DNA from: Chryseobacterium indologenes | GTDB lineage: Bacteria; Bacteroidota; Bacteroidia; Flavobacteriales; Weeksellaceae | Reading direction: 5' to 3' | Assembly: GCA_016025055.1 (NCBI GenBank) | Contig: CP065590.1 | Span: 4,856,727 to 4,920,726, forward strand | Length of the DNA: 64,000 nt | Shown: positions 52,149 to 60,952 of the stretch, piece by piece | Position numbering within the stretch: position 1 is the stretch's first letter | Layout: each line of letters opens with the position of its first letter | Program-made: the position numbers and the translations under genes | Notes under the pieces: generated by a model | Seen by the model: only the letters and a program-made list of their open reading frames with translations | Told to the model about the DNA's origin: nothing | Database searches by the model: none

Positions 52149-54653
52149 CTATTGATTTGAATTGTCCCGCCTTTGCATTGCGATATGCTTAATGGCGAGT
52201 TCCACATTGCCGTCCAGTTCAGCAGCAAGCTGCATCACTTCCATTTTCTCAGTTTCTTCGGTCGTGTAAGCGAGGTATTCCTCCAAACTAACTTCGGTGG
52301 CATAGACTGCCGAGTGCGTACCACCTAAGCCAATCCAAACCTCTTTGTAAAGGCGGCTTGCATCGTTGTTCATATTGATGGAAAGTACCTGCCCTTTCTC
52401 TTTGTCAGTAAGCCCCAACATCGCCTGTATGTCATCAAACTTGTTCATATACTTGCGTTGGTCAAGCAGGATTTTGCAGTCGGAGTTGTTGATGATACTT
52501 TCTTTCACAATGGGCGACTGGATAATATCATCGACCTCTTGCGTTACGACAATCGCTTCGCCGAAAAATTTGCGGACGGTTTTAAACAGATACTTGATGT
52601 ATTCCGCCATTCCCTCTTTGGCAATCGCTTTCCAGGCTTCTTCAATCAGGATGAGCTTGCGAATACCTTTCAATCGGCGCATCTTGTTGATGAACACCTC
52701 CATAATGATAATCGTGACTATGGGAAAGAGGATTTTGTGGTCTTTAATCGCATCAATTTCAAACACGATAAAGCGTTTGGAAAGCAGGTCTAACTGCTTG
52801 TTTGAGTTCAGCAGGTAATCGTATTCGCCACCCTTGTAATAGGGTTCGAGTACGTTCAGGAAATTGGCAATGTCAAAGTCTTTCTCCCTTACCTGCTTTT
52901 CCTCCAATACCTTGCGGTAATCGCCCTTTACATACTCATAAAAACCGTTGAATGAGGGATAAACATCTTGGTGCTTGATACGCTCGATATAACCGCTTAC
53001 CGCATTGGAAAGGGCAACTTCTTCAGAACGGGTTGGTGGTTCATCATCACGTTTCCATAAAGTCAGTATCAAAGTCTTGATACTTTCCCTTTTCTCAATA
53101 TCAAAGACGCCGTCATCAGTATAGAAAGGATTAAAGGCAATCGGGTTGTCTTCGGTGTAAGTGAAGTAAACACCGTCTTCGCCTTTGGTCTTTCCTTTGA
53201 TGAGTTCGCATAAGCCCTGATAAGAGTTACCCGTATCTACCAACAGCACGTGTGCGCCCTGCTCGTAATACTGCCGTACCATATGGTTTGTGAAGAACGA
53301 TTTACCACTGCCTGATGGCCCTAATATGAACTTGTTCCGGTTCGTGATGATACCCCGCTTCATAGGCAGGTCGGAAATATCCAGATGGATAGGTTTTCCG
53401 GTCAGGCGGTCAGCCATCTTGATACCGAACGGCGAGGGCGAATTGTGGTAGTTGGTTTCTTCCGTAAAGAAGCACAGCGCAGGCTCAATGAACGTGTAAA
53501 AACTTTCTTCGCTCGGAAAGTCGCCTGCATTGCCCGGCATTCCTGCCCAGTACAAGGTAGCCACATCCGCAGTGTTGTGCCGGGGTTTACACTCCATCAG
53601 TGCCAACGCACTACCGCAATCGTTCTTTAGCTGTTTGAGTTCCGAAAGGTCTTCCGACCACGCCATAATGTTGAAGTGCGCACGTATAGAAGACAGCCCG
53701 AAGCTGTGCGCTTCGTTCAGGTACTTTTCTATCCACTCTTTGTTGATTTGGTTGGCACGGCTGTACCTTGCCAGTGAGTGCATATTACGGGCAGATTTCT
53801 CAAACTTTTGCAGGTTGTCTTCACTGTTATCCAAAAACAAATACTGGTTGTAGATGTGGTTGCAGCTCAACAGCAAACCCACGGGTGCGGCGAATGACAA
53901 ACGGCAGTCGCTACGGTCGGTGGATAGCTTTTCAAAACGGGTATCTGCCGATACGGTTCCGGGCAGGTCGTCTGTGTCTGACAAGATGTGCAGGCTTAAC
54001 CTTTTGTTGCCAATGCGTACTTCTTCGTTTCCAAGTGCGATGTCCTGCATTGGTGTTCCGGCTCCCCTCGATAGCGTGAGGTACTGCTCCAGTAATCCCT
54101 GTGTATCTTCCGTACCGATGATTTCATCTTCGGTCAGGCATTTCAGGCTTACAAAACCGCTATCGTTCACGATACGCTCAAATTGGGCGACCGCCTCCAT
54201 AAAGCGATGTATCGTTTCCTTGTTCCTGATTTCCTTTGGTATCAGTGTGCCTTTGCAAAGCGAACTGAAGTTGCTTTGCATCCGCATTCTTTCCTTAGTG
54301 GTCTTCGTCAAGAACAGGTAACAATAATGGTTCAGGAACGGTCGCTCGTTGAAATGGCGTTGATAAGACTTTGATAAAAAACTTTGGTCTTCTATTGACA
54401 GATCGGGCGCATAGCTTTCCTTGATGTACCAATCCTGTTTGTGAATGACCGTAAAATCAGGCAGGGTTTTAATCGCTTTGTGCCAGGCGGAATGTATGGC
54501 TTCGTATTCCGCAGAAGCGACTGTGAACAGTTCCGGCAGGCGCACTTCAAAGCAGGCGGTAATGTCCGCATCTTTGGATAAGATGCAGTTGTTCTCTACT
54601 GCCAGCAACGGAAATTTGTTTTCCAGTGTGGTGGTCTTTGCTACATTTCTCAT
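52149..54653 (-). CDS. traG: TraG family conjugative transposon ATPase (VirB4-like)
   Basis: The 834-residue protein has a Walker A FILGPSGSGKSFFTNHMV around residue 444 and Walker B LILIEEAWKAIAKEGMAEYIKYLFKT followed by VTQEVDDI, marking a VirB4/TraC ATPase. Its large N-terminal domain is about 430 residues. It powers assembly of the mating apparatus on the cytosolic membrane face. Its start overlaps the end of traF by 4 bp. Several antisense ORFs over it are coding shadows. Confidence 0.93.
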   Translation of the reverse strand: MRNVAKTTTLENKFPLLAVENNCILSKDADITACFEVRLPELFTVASAEYEAIHSAWHKAIKTLPDFTVIHKQDWYIKESYAPDLSIEDQSFLSKSYQRHFNERPFLNHYCYLFLTKTTKERMRMQSNFSSLCKGTLIPKEIRNKETIHRFMEAVAQFERIVNDSGFVSLKCLTEDEIIGTEDTQGLLEQYLTLSRGAGTPMQDIALGNEEVRIGNKRLSLHILSDTDDLPGTVSADTRFEKLSTDRSDCRLSFAAPVGLLLSCNHIYNQYLFLDNSEDNLQKFEKSARNMHSLARYSRANQINKEWIEKYLNEAHSFGLSSIRAHFNIMAWSEDLSELKQLKNDCGSALALMECKPRHNTADVATLYWAGMPGNAGDFPSEESFYTFIEPALCFFTEETNYHNSPSPFGIKMADRLTGKPIHLDISDLPMKRGIITNRNKFILGPSGSGKSFFTNHMVRQYYEQGAHVLLVDTGNSYQGLCELIKGKTKGEDGVYFTYTEDNPIAFNPFYTDDGVFDIEKRESIKTLILTLWKRDDEPPTRSEEVALSNAVSGYIERIKHQDVYPSFNGFYEYVKGDYRKVLEEKQVREKDFDIANFLNVLEPYYKGGEYDYLLNSNKQLDLLSKRFIVFEIDAIKDHKILFPIVTIIIMEVFINKMRRLKGIRKLILIEEAWKAIAKEGMAEYIKYLFKTVRKFFGEAIVVTQEVDDIIQSPIVKESIINNSDCKILLDQRKYMNKFDDIQAMLGLTDKEKGQVLSINMNNDASRLYKEVWIGLGGTHSAVYATEVSLEEYLAYTTEETEKMEVMQLAAELDGNVELAIKHIAMQRRDNSNQ

Positions 54654-54979
54654 ACGGCATTCTGTTTAGGTGTGAATTTTAAATAGCGGTGTACAGGCTT
54701 GCGGCAGATGATGTAGCGGGGATGCCTTTTATTGCCTGCAATTTTCATCAGCCCGTGTTCGCCGTACTTCCTGTTCAGCGAAAAGGTCTGCCATACGATG
54801 AGCGAAGCACAGCCTGCTCCGAGGAACAGGCAGATGTAAGAGTTTACGCCTGCCATATACAGTATCATCACGAGGATAAGCGTACCGAGCAGCCCGCCTG
54901 CGAAAATGAACAGGTATTGTGCTTTCAGCCCTTTAAATTCCACCGTCCTGCCGATGCCTTTGTTGATATTGTAATTCAT
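54650..54979 (-). CDS. traF: conjugative transposon protein TraF (DUF4133)
   Basis: The start is the ATG giving MNYNINKGIGRTVEFKGLKAQY; an upstream in-frame codon would extend across the intergenic DNA. The 109-residue protein has two central hydrophobic helices and a basic tail (RHPRYIICRKPVHRYLKF). It is TraF/DUF4133, a VirB3-like membrane protein. It starts 11 bp after the traE stop and overlaps traG by 4 bp. Confidence 0.85.
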   Translation of the reverse strand: MNYNINKGIGRTVEFKGLKAQYLFIFAGGLLGTLILVMILYMAGVNSYICLFLGAGCASLIVWQTFSLNRKYGEHGLMKIAGNKRHPRYIICRKPVHRYLKFTPKQNAV

Positions 54980-54990
54980 AAGGCAAAGGA

Positions 54991-55296
54991 TTAAAGGAAG
55001 AATGAACGCAGGATAGTAGCGGCAACAATCAGGAAGATACACGCACCGAACCACGAAGCTGCGGTCTTACTCGTGTCGGGGTCGCCGGAACTGAATTTGT
55101 TGTACACCTTAACGCCCCCGATTAACCCGACGACTGCACCGATGGCGTAGATTAACTGCGTTGCGGGGTCGAAATAACTTGTTACCATTTGGGTAGCCTC
55201 GTTGATACCTGCCGAGCCGTTTCCCTGTGCGAACGCACCAATTCCTGACAGCATTGCCACGGCTGCCAGTAAAACTTTTTTTCTCTGTTTTTCCAT
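54991..55296 (-). CDS. traE: conjugative transposon protein TraE (DUF4134)
   Basis: The 101-residue protein has an N-terminal signal/helix (VLLAAVAMLSGIGAFAQ) and a second and third helix (LIYAIGAVVGLIGGVKVY; WFGACIFLIVAATILRSFFL), the DUF4134 layout of a VirB2-like pilin. It is the first gene downstream of the defence block, on the opposite strand to the block, and starts the traE-traQ operon. A second frame over it is a shadow. Confidence 0.85.
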   Translation of the reverse strand: MEKQRKKVLLAAVAMLSGIGAFAQGNGSAGINEATQMVTSYFDPATQLIYAIGAVVGLIGGVKVYNKFSSGDPDTSKTAASWFGACIFLIVAATILRSFFL

Positions 55297-55442
55297 AATT
55301 GAAACACATTAATTTGTTACTGTTTATCCCGCACCTTGCGAGCTTTCGGGACAAATGTCTTGTGGAAAAAGAGGCGTTATGAGAAAGTGGCAGTCAAAGG
55401 AAGTGTTTGGCTGTGAGTGGCTTTGCAACAAGCATTTGAGCA

Positions 55443-55472
55443 TAAAAAAAAGCCAAACTTTTTACGGTTTGA
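55443..55472 (-). terminator. possible minus-strand terminator upstream of traE
   Basis: On the minus strand CAAAC / GTTTG pair around GTAAAAA-type loop sequence, followed by a run of T. The stem is short. If it works, it would stop readthrough from traD into traE. Confidence 0.4.
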
Positions 55473-55577
55473 GGTTACGTTTCAATAATAACTATTATGG
55501 ATTTTGCACTTTTATTCTATAGAAGCGGTTATCTGTCACTCAAAACGAGCCAAAATCCAAAGTTTATAGCTGAAAGC

Positions 55578-55608
55578 TTTCGCAAACGAAACCAAATTAG
55601 TAGATTTG
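55578..55608 (+). promoter_or_regulatory. promoter and operator of the controller gene
   Basis: TAGATTTG (55601-55608) is a TAnnTTTG -7 box 31 bp before the ATG at 55640. A -33-like TTTC lies 19 bp before it inside the palindrome TTTCG-CAAA-CGAAA (55578-55591), a likely operator for the XRE protein. Confidence 0.55.
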
Positions 55609-55639
55609 CCAAAAGTGTCAAGAAATAAATTTCAAGATT

Positions 55640-55966
55640 ATGAAAGAAACATTTGGCGAATATATTCACAAGCTAAGATTAGATAATGGTTTAACATTAA
55701 CTAAACTTGCGGCTGCATTAGACATAGACCAATCTACCTTATCAAAAATTGAAAACGGTAAAAGAAATGTACCTGCTGAAATAATACCGAAACTTTCAGC
55801 ATTTTTCAGTCTTGACTTAAAAAAATTAGAACACGAGTATCTAAGCGAAAGAATTGCAGAATTAATTTATCCGGAGGAGGAAACTCAAAAGCTATTTTTA
55901 GCTGCTGAGGAGAAAGCAAAATATATGAGAATTAAAAACCAACATCAAAGTACACTCAAGTTTTAA
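55640..55966 (+). CDS. controller-type XRE regulator of the RM block
   Basis: The 108-residue protein has a full HTH (LRLDNGLTLTKLAAALDIDQSTLSKIENGKRNVPAEIIPKLSAFF). It precedes the C5 methyltransferase by 2 bp. Small XRE (C) proteins often set timing in restriction-modification systems by binding their own promoter; a palindrome overlaps this one. It heads the six-gene block. Confidence 0.8.
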   Translation: MKETFGEYIHKLRLDNGLTLTKLAAALDIDQSTLSKIENGKRNVPAEIIPKLSAFFSLDLKKLEHEYLSERIAELIYPEEETQKLFLAAEEKAKYMRIKNQHQSTLKF

Positions 55967-55968
55967 TT

Positions 55969-57024
55969 ATGGTAGGAGCATCATTATTTTCAAGTGCAGG
56001 CATAGCAGAAACTTACTTTGAAGAAGTAGGAATTAATATTATCGCTGCTAACGAATTGGTTCAGGAAAGAGCTGACCTATATCAGGCATTGTATCCAAAT
56101 TCTAAAATGATTGCAGGTAGCATTTTAGACGATAAGATTTTTAAAACACTCGTAGAAAGTACCCCTGAAAAATTAGACTTTCTAATTGCTTCACCACCTT
56201 GTCAAGGAATGAGTGTTGCAGGAAAAAATCGGAATATTGAGCAAATGCTTAAAGATGAAAGGAATTATCTTGTTTTTAAAATAATTGATTTCATTAAATT
56301 AAAATCTCCCGATTTTGTACTGATAGAAAATGTACCAACATTTTTTAAGATGGTTTTGCCATACCAAAATCAACATTTAAAAGTAATAGAGATTTTAAAT
56401 CTATTATTCGGCAAAGAATACAAAATTGAAGCTAATGTGTATGATGCTTCTGAATATGGTGTTGCTCAAAGACGGACAAGAGCAATCATAAAATTGTACC
56501 GAAAAGACAAAAAATGGGGACAACCTATAAAGTCTGAAAAGCAAATAACAGTCGAAGAAAAGATTGGTTTTTTACCAAGTATTGAGGCAGGAGAACAGTC
56601 AAAAATAAAATGGCATTTTGCCCGAAAACATTCGGATAATCACGTACTGTGGATGAAGCATACCCCAACAGGAAAAACCGCTTTTGAAAATGAAGAATAC
56701 TTTCCTATAAAATCTAATGGAGAAAAAATAAAAAGTTACAATACCACATACCGACGAATTAAATGGGATGAACCCGCTCCCACCATTACAATGCGAAATG
56801 ATGCAATCAGTTCACAATTGAATGTGCATCCAGGAAGAAAATTAAAAAACGGAACTTATTCTGATGCAAGAGTTTTAACACCTTTGGAGTTAATGTTGTT
56901 GTCCTCTCTTCCACAAAATTGGAATATCCCGGATAATACACCTGAATTACTTATTAGAAAATGTATTGGAGAATGTATTCCGCCTTTGTTAATTAAAAAT
57001 ATTGTTGCTCAAATAAATCAATAA
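55969..57024 (+). CDS. DNA cytosine-5 methyltransferase
   Basis: The 351-residue enzyme has motif I SLFSSAGIAETYFEEVG, motif IV SPPCQGMSVAGK (catalytic Cys), motif VI LIENVPTF, motif VIII QRRTRAI, motif IX APTITMRND and motif X ECIPPLLIKN. It would place 5-methylcytosine on one strand of the recognition sequence, protecting it against the adjacent endonuclease. It is transcribed with the controller and the endonuclease. Confidence 0.92.
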   Translation: MVGASLFSSAGIAETYFEEVGINIIAANELVQERADLYQALYPNSKMIAGSILDDKIFKTLVESTPEKLDFLIASPPCQGMSVAGKNRNIEQMLKDERNYLVFKIIDFIKLKSPDFVLIENVPTFFKMVLPYQNQHLKVIEILNLLFGKEYKIEANVYDASEYGVAQRRTRAIIKLYRKDKKWGQPIKSEKQITVEEKIGFLPSIEAGEQSKIKWHFARKHSDNHVLWMKHTPTGKTAFENEEYFPIKSNGEKIKSYNTTYRRIKWDEPAPTITMRNDAISSQLNVHPGRKLKNGTYSDARVLTPLELMLLSSLPQNWNIPDNTPELLIRKCIGECIPPLLIKNIVAQINQ

Positions 57025-57025
57025 T

Positions 57026-58473
57026 ATGACTTTACGAATTGATAGTAAGAAATGGATTTTATACAGACATACAAGAGATTTTGAAAAACTTTGTGTTGTT
57101 GCTGAATTTTTGAAGTCATACACCAAGACAGGAATTTCAAAAGATGAGAAAGCGCAATTAAATTCAAAGTTACGTGAGTTAGGTTTGTATAGCGAAAGAA
57201 ATCCTGAATTACCGCTTGATGCGATAAACCATAAAATCAATCAGCTTTCATATTATATGTTTGGCTACCAAGCCAAGGTTGATGGGCAAGACCGTTTTTT
57301 ATTTAGTCCGCTTGGAAACTTATTTTTGAAAAACGTTGGGGATAAAGAGAAAATAGCCAAAATATTTCTTACAATGCTTTGGGCTGTACAATATCCCCAT
57401 CCACATAGCGGAACGGATAGCGAATTTCAGCTTTATCCATTTCGTTTGATTTATAAATTGCTTTCAGAACCAAAACTATCTAACAAACTTTATGCTTTTG
57501 AGGTTGCGTACGTTGTTGTGTTTCTCAAAGAAGCTACTCAAAAAACATATGATGTCTTAATAAATGAATTATTAGCATTAAGAAAGTTTTCAGATGAAGA
57601 AATTGCTCAAAAATTTCAAGAAGACAGACACGCTTATGTGAACTCTGCTTATGAATGGGATTATTACGTTTCAAGTCTGTTTGAAAGTGCAGGTGTATTG
57701 AACAAACGAGAGGGAATTGTTATAACCAAACTACAACACGGAACAACCAATACTTTTAGGAAAATAACAAGAAACGAGGTTGCAATTCCTGAAAATTTAA
57801 AACAGTTAGTTCAGCAATTAGAAAATGAATATTCTTTTTTAGCAAAGCCTCTGTTGCTTAACGACCCTGAACGTTTGAAAATTGATGTTATTAAGGAAAT
57901 TTACAGTTTTTACCCTAAGACACTTTTAGTTGAAATTGGCGAAGTAGCTGATGATATAAAATTTGAATTGCTTAATCTTCCGAAAATTATAGAACAATAC
58001 GCAAACAATAACGAAGGAGCGGAAGCATATCTTTTGAAGATGCTTTGACAGATGGTTTCAATATGTTCTACAATATAGAAGCCGAAAAAGTAGGCGGAGC
58101 AGGAAACACTGATTTGGAATGCCTGTATATTCCTAAAAAGAAAAAATTCGCCGTTGATGCCAAGTCGACCAAAAACAAACTTTCGGGTGTAAATGCTGGA
58201 AGATTAGAAGGGCACCGAGAAAAAATTGGGGGAGCTTACACAATTGTAGTTACGCCAAGATATGTTCCAGCGGTACTTCAAGATATTCGCACAAGTCCGA
58301 TTGTAATTATTCGGGCAAACACTTTTTCGGAATATTTATACAACTGTATTGATAATGACGTGAGAGAAATTGACTACGAAGATTTTGATAATATCATCGT
58401 CAATAATCTTGGAAAAGACATCAGTAAAAACATTTCGGACCTGACTATTTCAAGGTTTGCAGCAAAAAATTAA
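57026..58473 (+). CDS. type II restriction endonuclease, AlwI-like (frame broken by a 1-nt indel)
   Basis: The 3' part, in a second frame, reads DALTDGFNMFYNIEAEKVGGAGNTDLECLYIPKKKKFAVDAKST, a PD-(D/E)xK-type site (D...DAK). The two frames are joined by one more T in the TTTT run 58032-58035, giving 483 codons and reading AYLFEDALTDGF. The N-terminal half is a helical specificity-like domain. It resembles AlwI-family enzymes by eye. Two neighbouring methyltransferases support an asymmetric recognition site. The family call is tentative. Confidence 0.7.
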
Positions 58474-58481
58474 AACTTACG

Positions 58482-59243
58482 ATGATTACAATTACGAGAG
58501 AAAATAATATGGAATTAATGGCAAGATATCCAGACAACTATTTTGACCTTGCCATAGTCGACCCACCTTATGGGATTTTAAACAAAACAAAAAGAGGTGG
58601 CGACTACAAATTTAATATGGATGAGTACAGTCAATGGGATGTAAAACCCAATGATGATTACTTTAATGAGTTACTTCGGGTTTCAAAAAATCAGATTATT
58701 TGGGGAGGAAACTATTTCGGACAACTTTGGCTAAAAAGCGAATACAACAAAGGGTTTATTATTTGGGATAAAAACCAACCCGAAACATTGAATAATTTTT
58801 CAATGGCAGAAATGGCTTGGTCATCATTAGACAAGCCTTCAAAAATTTTCAGATTTAGTGTAAGAAAAAATAGAAATAAAATCCACCCAACACAAAAACC
58901 AGTAGAGCTTTACGAATGGCTTTTGAAAATGTATGCTAATCAAGGAGATAAAATCTTAGATACTCATTTGGGAAGTGGAACAATTGCAATTGCGTGTTAT
59001 AATGCAGGATTGAGTTTGACAGCTTGCGAAATTAGCGAAACCTACTATTTAAAAGCATTAGATAAGATAAAGGAAGTCATTCCCGAAAGTGCAATCCATA
59101 CGAATGATTTAGATGCTTTTTCTTTGACATTTCCTGAGCAAACTAAATCTAAAAACGGATTATATAAACAATATCAAGAACAGGTAGAACAATTGAGATT
59201 ATTTAAAGAAGAACGAGCAAAGTACTATGCAGGTGTGAGATAG
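58482..59243 (+). CDS. DNA adenine-type (N6/N4) methyltransferase, beta class
   Basis: The 253-residue enzyme has DPPYG near residue 30 and an FxGxG-like THLGSGT near residue 165, with KNRNKIHPTQKPVELYEWLLKMY in between. DPPY before FxGxG places it in the beta class; DPPY favours adenine N6. It would modify the other strand of the RM system's site. It starts 8 bp after the endonuclease stop and precedes kwaA by 30 bp. Confidence 0.88.
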   Translation: MITITRENNMELMARYPDNYFDLAIVDPPYGILNKTKRGGDYKFNMDEYSQWDVKPNDDYFNELLRVSKNQIIWGGNYFGQLWLKSEYNKGFIIWDKNQPETLNNFSMAEMAWSSLDKPSKIFRFSVRKNRNKIHPTQKPVELYEWLLKMYANQGDKILDTHLGSGTIAIACYNAGLSLTACEISETYYLKALDKIKEVIPESAIHTNDLDAFSLTFPEQTKSKNGLYKQYQEQVEQLRLFKEERAKYYAGVR

Positions 59244-59273
59244 TTCCCATATAGGCATCTCCAAAATAATGTA

Positions 59274-59863
59274 ATGAAAAAGTAAAACTAAATAATATCG
59301 CAATTTTTGTGTTGTTCATTACATCATATATTCCGTTGTTTGGATTATTGATTTTGCGACAAGTCAAGCAAAATATTGATTATTTGAATTTTGGAGGTTT
59401 TAGTCAAGAAAGTGTATTTCTGGCTTTAGCAAAATTTGGGTTAAGCGTTTTTCTTTTTCTTACTGCAATATTCGGTTATATAGGGCTGAAATTTTTATTG
59501 ATAAATTTAGATATAAAAAAATCAAATGGAGAGCTTGTAAAAGTCGTTGAAGTAGAAAACAAGAATAGTGAAAGCATCAGTTACATCTCAACTTACATTG
59601 TTCCCTTCATCTTCCAAGACACAAATAACTTATTTGACATTACGTCGATTTTCATTGTCTTGATAATCATATTTTTCATTTATACAAAATCAAATATGAT
59701 TGTAATAAATCCAATATTGAGTATTACTCATACCCTTTACCAAATTGATTACAACAAGAAGAGCCAAACAAAAAAAGCTCTTTTGATAACAAAAGATGAA
59801 GATTTGGAAAGCGGGCAAGAAATAAAAATAAACTTAATTACGAAAAATATTTATTATGGATAA
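59274..59863 (+). CDS. kwaA: Kiwa anti-phage protein KwaA (frame broken by a 1-nt indel)
   Basis: Extending the frame upstream through a five-A run (59277-59281) with one additional A gives MKKVKLNNIAIFVLFITSYIPLFGLLIL and 197 codons. The protein has four hydrophobic helices, including YISTYIVPFIFQ and ITSIFIVLIIIFFIY, with a basic cytosolic C-terminal tail. This matches the KwaA membrane component, thought to sense phage at the membrane and work with KwaB. It overlaps kwaB by 8 bp. The assignment rests on topology plus the partner gene. Confidence 0.75.
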
Positions 59864-60875
59864 ATCCATTTTGGTCGATATAATTGGTCAGGCAAGTGCG
59901 GAAAACTTAAAGATGTATTTTGTCACTCGTATTCTCAAAGAAGGAATGAAAGCTAACGCACGTGTTTTGGAAAAGTTTGACTTTAAAGTTTATCAGATAG
60001 AGATTACGGATGAAGTAAGAAACTATCTTTATGAACTTTCATTGAAACAGTTCAAAAAAATTCAGGATAATGAAGATTTAAACTTTTTCGATTATGATGT
60101 CATAGCTGACGAAACAGAACATCTGTTTACTTATCAAATGCAGAATAAAGTTGGCTCTTTTTCAGACGTTGTTTATAACCAATTAAACCAAAGCCCACCG
60201 AAAATCACAGATTTAAACGATATACTCCAAGATGAAACTCTTTGGGCATATTGTGTCGAGTTTGAAATTGACAGTAATAAATCTTTTTATACATTTAGAA
60301 AAATATCCCCCGGAAAAGTAGGAGTGGAAAAGGAAAAAGACGGAGAAAAGAAAAGCTTAGGCAGTCAGATAAGGACTTTTTTTGACACCAATACCAATAC
60401 ACTTTCATTGCTAAAAAGCGATACTGTTTATTTAGACAAACAAATAGATTGTATCTTTTATGAAGAAACTTTTTACGTATTGAAGAAATTTTACTTTGAG
60501 CAACTTGTCGGATTACAAGAAGAATATAAGAAGAGAGCGGAAGACGTAGCAACATCAATATCTAAACATCAGTGTTTTGGAGATATTAAGCTTCTAACTG
60601 ATAAAATAGAAACAAAAGCTTCTATTCATAAAAAGTTGATGAAGTTGGAAAAATTAGGAAATCTAAATTCTTTAACTTCTAAAAACATAAAAAAGTTGGA
60701 AACATTGGGTAAAAAGAAAAAAGCACCGATAAACTTAAAAGATGGTAAAATCCAATTTGAAACGGAAGAAGATATAGATAATGTGGTCAAACTATTATGT
60801 GACTATTTCAAAACTGGAGATTATTCAGGTAAGCCCTACGGAACATACGCAGGTAAGTTACAAGTGACGGAATAA
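59856..60875 (+). CDS. kwaB: Kiwa anti-phage protein KwaB (DUF4868)
   Basis: The 339-residue protein contains AYCVEFEIDSNKSFYTFRKISPGK, FDTNTNTLSLLKSDTVYLDKQIDCIFYEETFYVLKKFYFEQLVGLQEEY, a good match to the DUF4868 domain of KwaB. It is soluble. In the known system KwaB binds DNA and acts with the membrane protein KwaA to block phage late transcription and replication. It is the last gene of the block and ends 78 bp from traD, which lies on the other strand. Confidence 0.82.
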   Translation: MDKSILVDIIGQASAENLKMYFVTRILKEGMKANARVLEKFDFKVYQIEITDEVRNYLYELSLKQFKKIQDNEDLNFFDYDVIADETEHLFTYQMQNKVGSFSDVVYNQLNQSPPKITDLNDILQDETLWAYCVEFEIDSNKSFYTFRKISPGKVGVEKEKDGEKKSLGSQIRTFFDTNTNTLSLLKSDTVYLDKQIDCIFYEETFYVLKKFYFEQLVGLQEEYKKRAEDVATSISKHQCFGDIKLLTDKIETKASIHKKLMKLEKLGNLNSLTSKNIKKLETLGKKKKAPINLKDGKIQFETEEDIDNVVKLLCDYFKTGDYSGKPYGTYAGKLQVTE

Positions 60876-60952
60876 TGTTGTCATTTCTCACAAGAGGCAT
60901 AATAAGATAATGTCACACTAATACGCAGTTATACTCCTAAAAAAAGGGAATT

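Larger units (their letters stand above)
55297..55639. other. divergent intergenic region between traE and the defence block
   Basis: About 340 bp. It must contain the promoter of traE-traQ on the minus strand, but no TAnnTTTG box was seen for it. A hairpin with a T run (minus strand) lies at 55443-55472. The + strand promoter and operator of the XRE gene lie at the right side. Confidence 0.5.

Noticed and set aside
53385..54321. Several plus-strand ORFs inside traG
   Set aside because: They are antisense shadows of a well-supported, motif-bearing ATPase gene.
2469..59863. Programmed ribosomal frameshifting as the cause of the broken frames
   Set aside because: Eleven unrelated genes are affected at plain A/T runs, with no consistent slippery heptamer and downstream structure. 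An assembly error explains them better.
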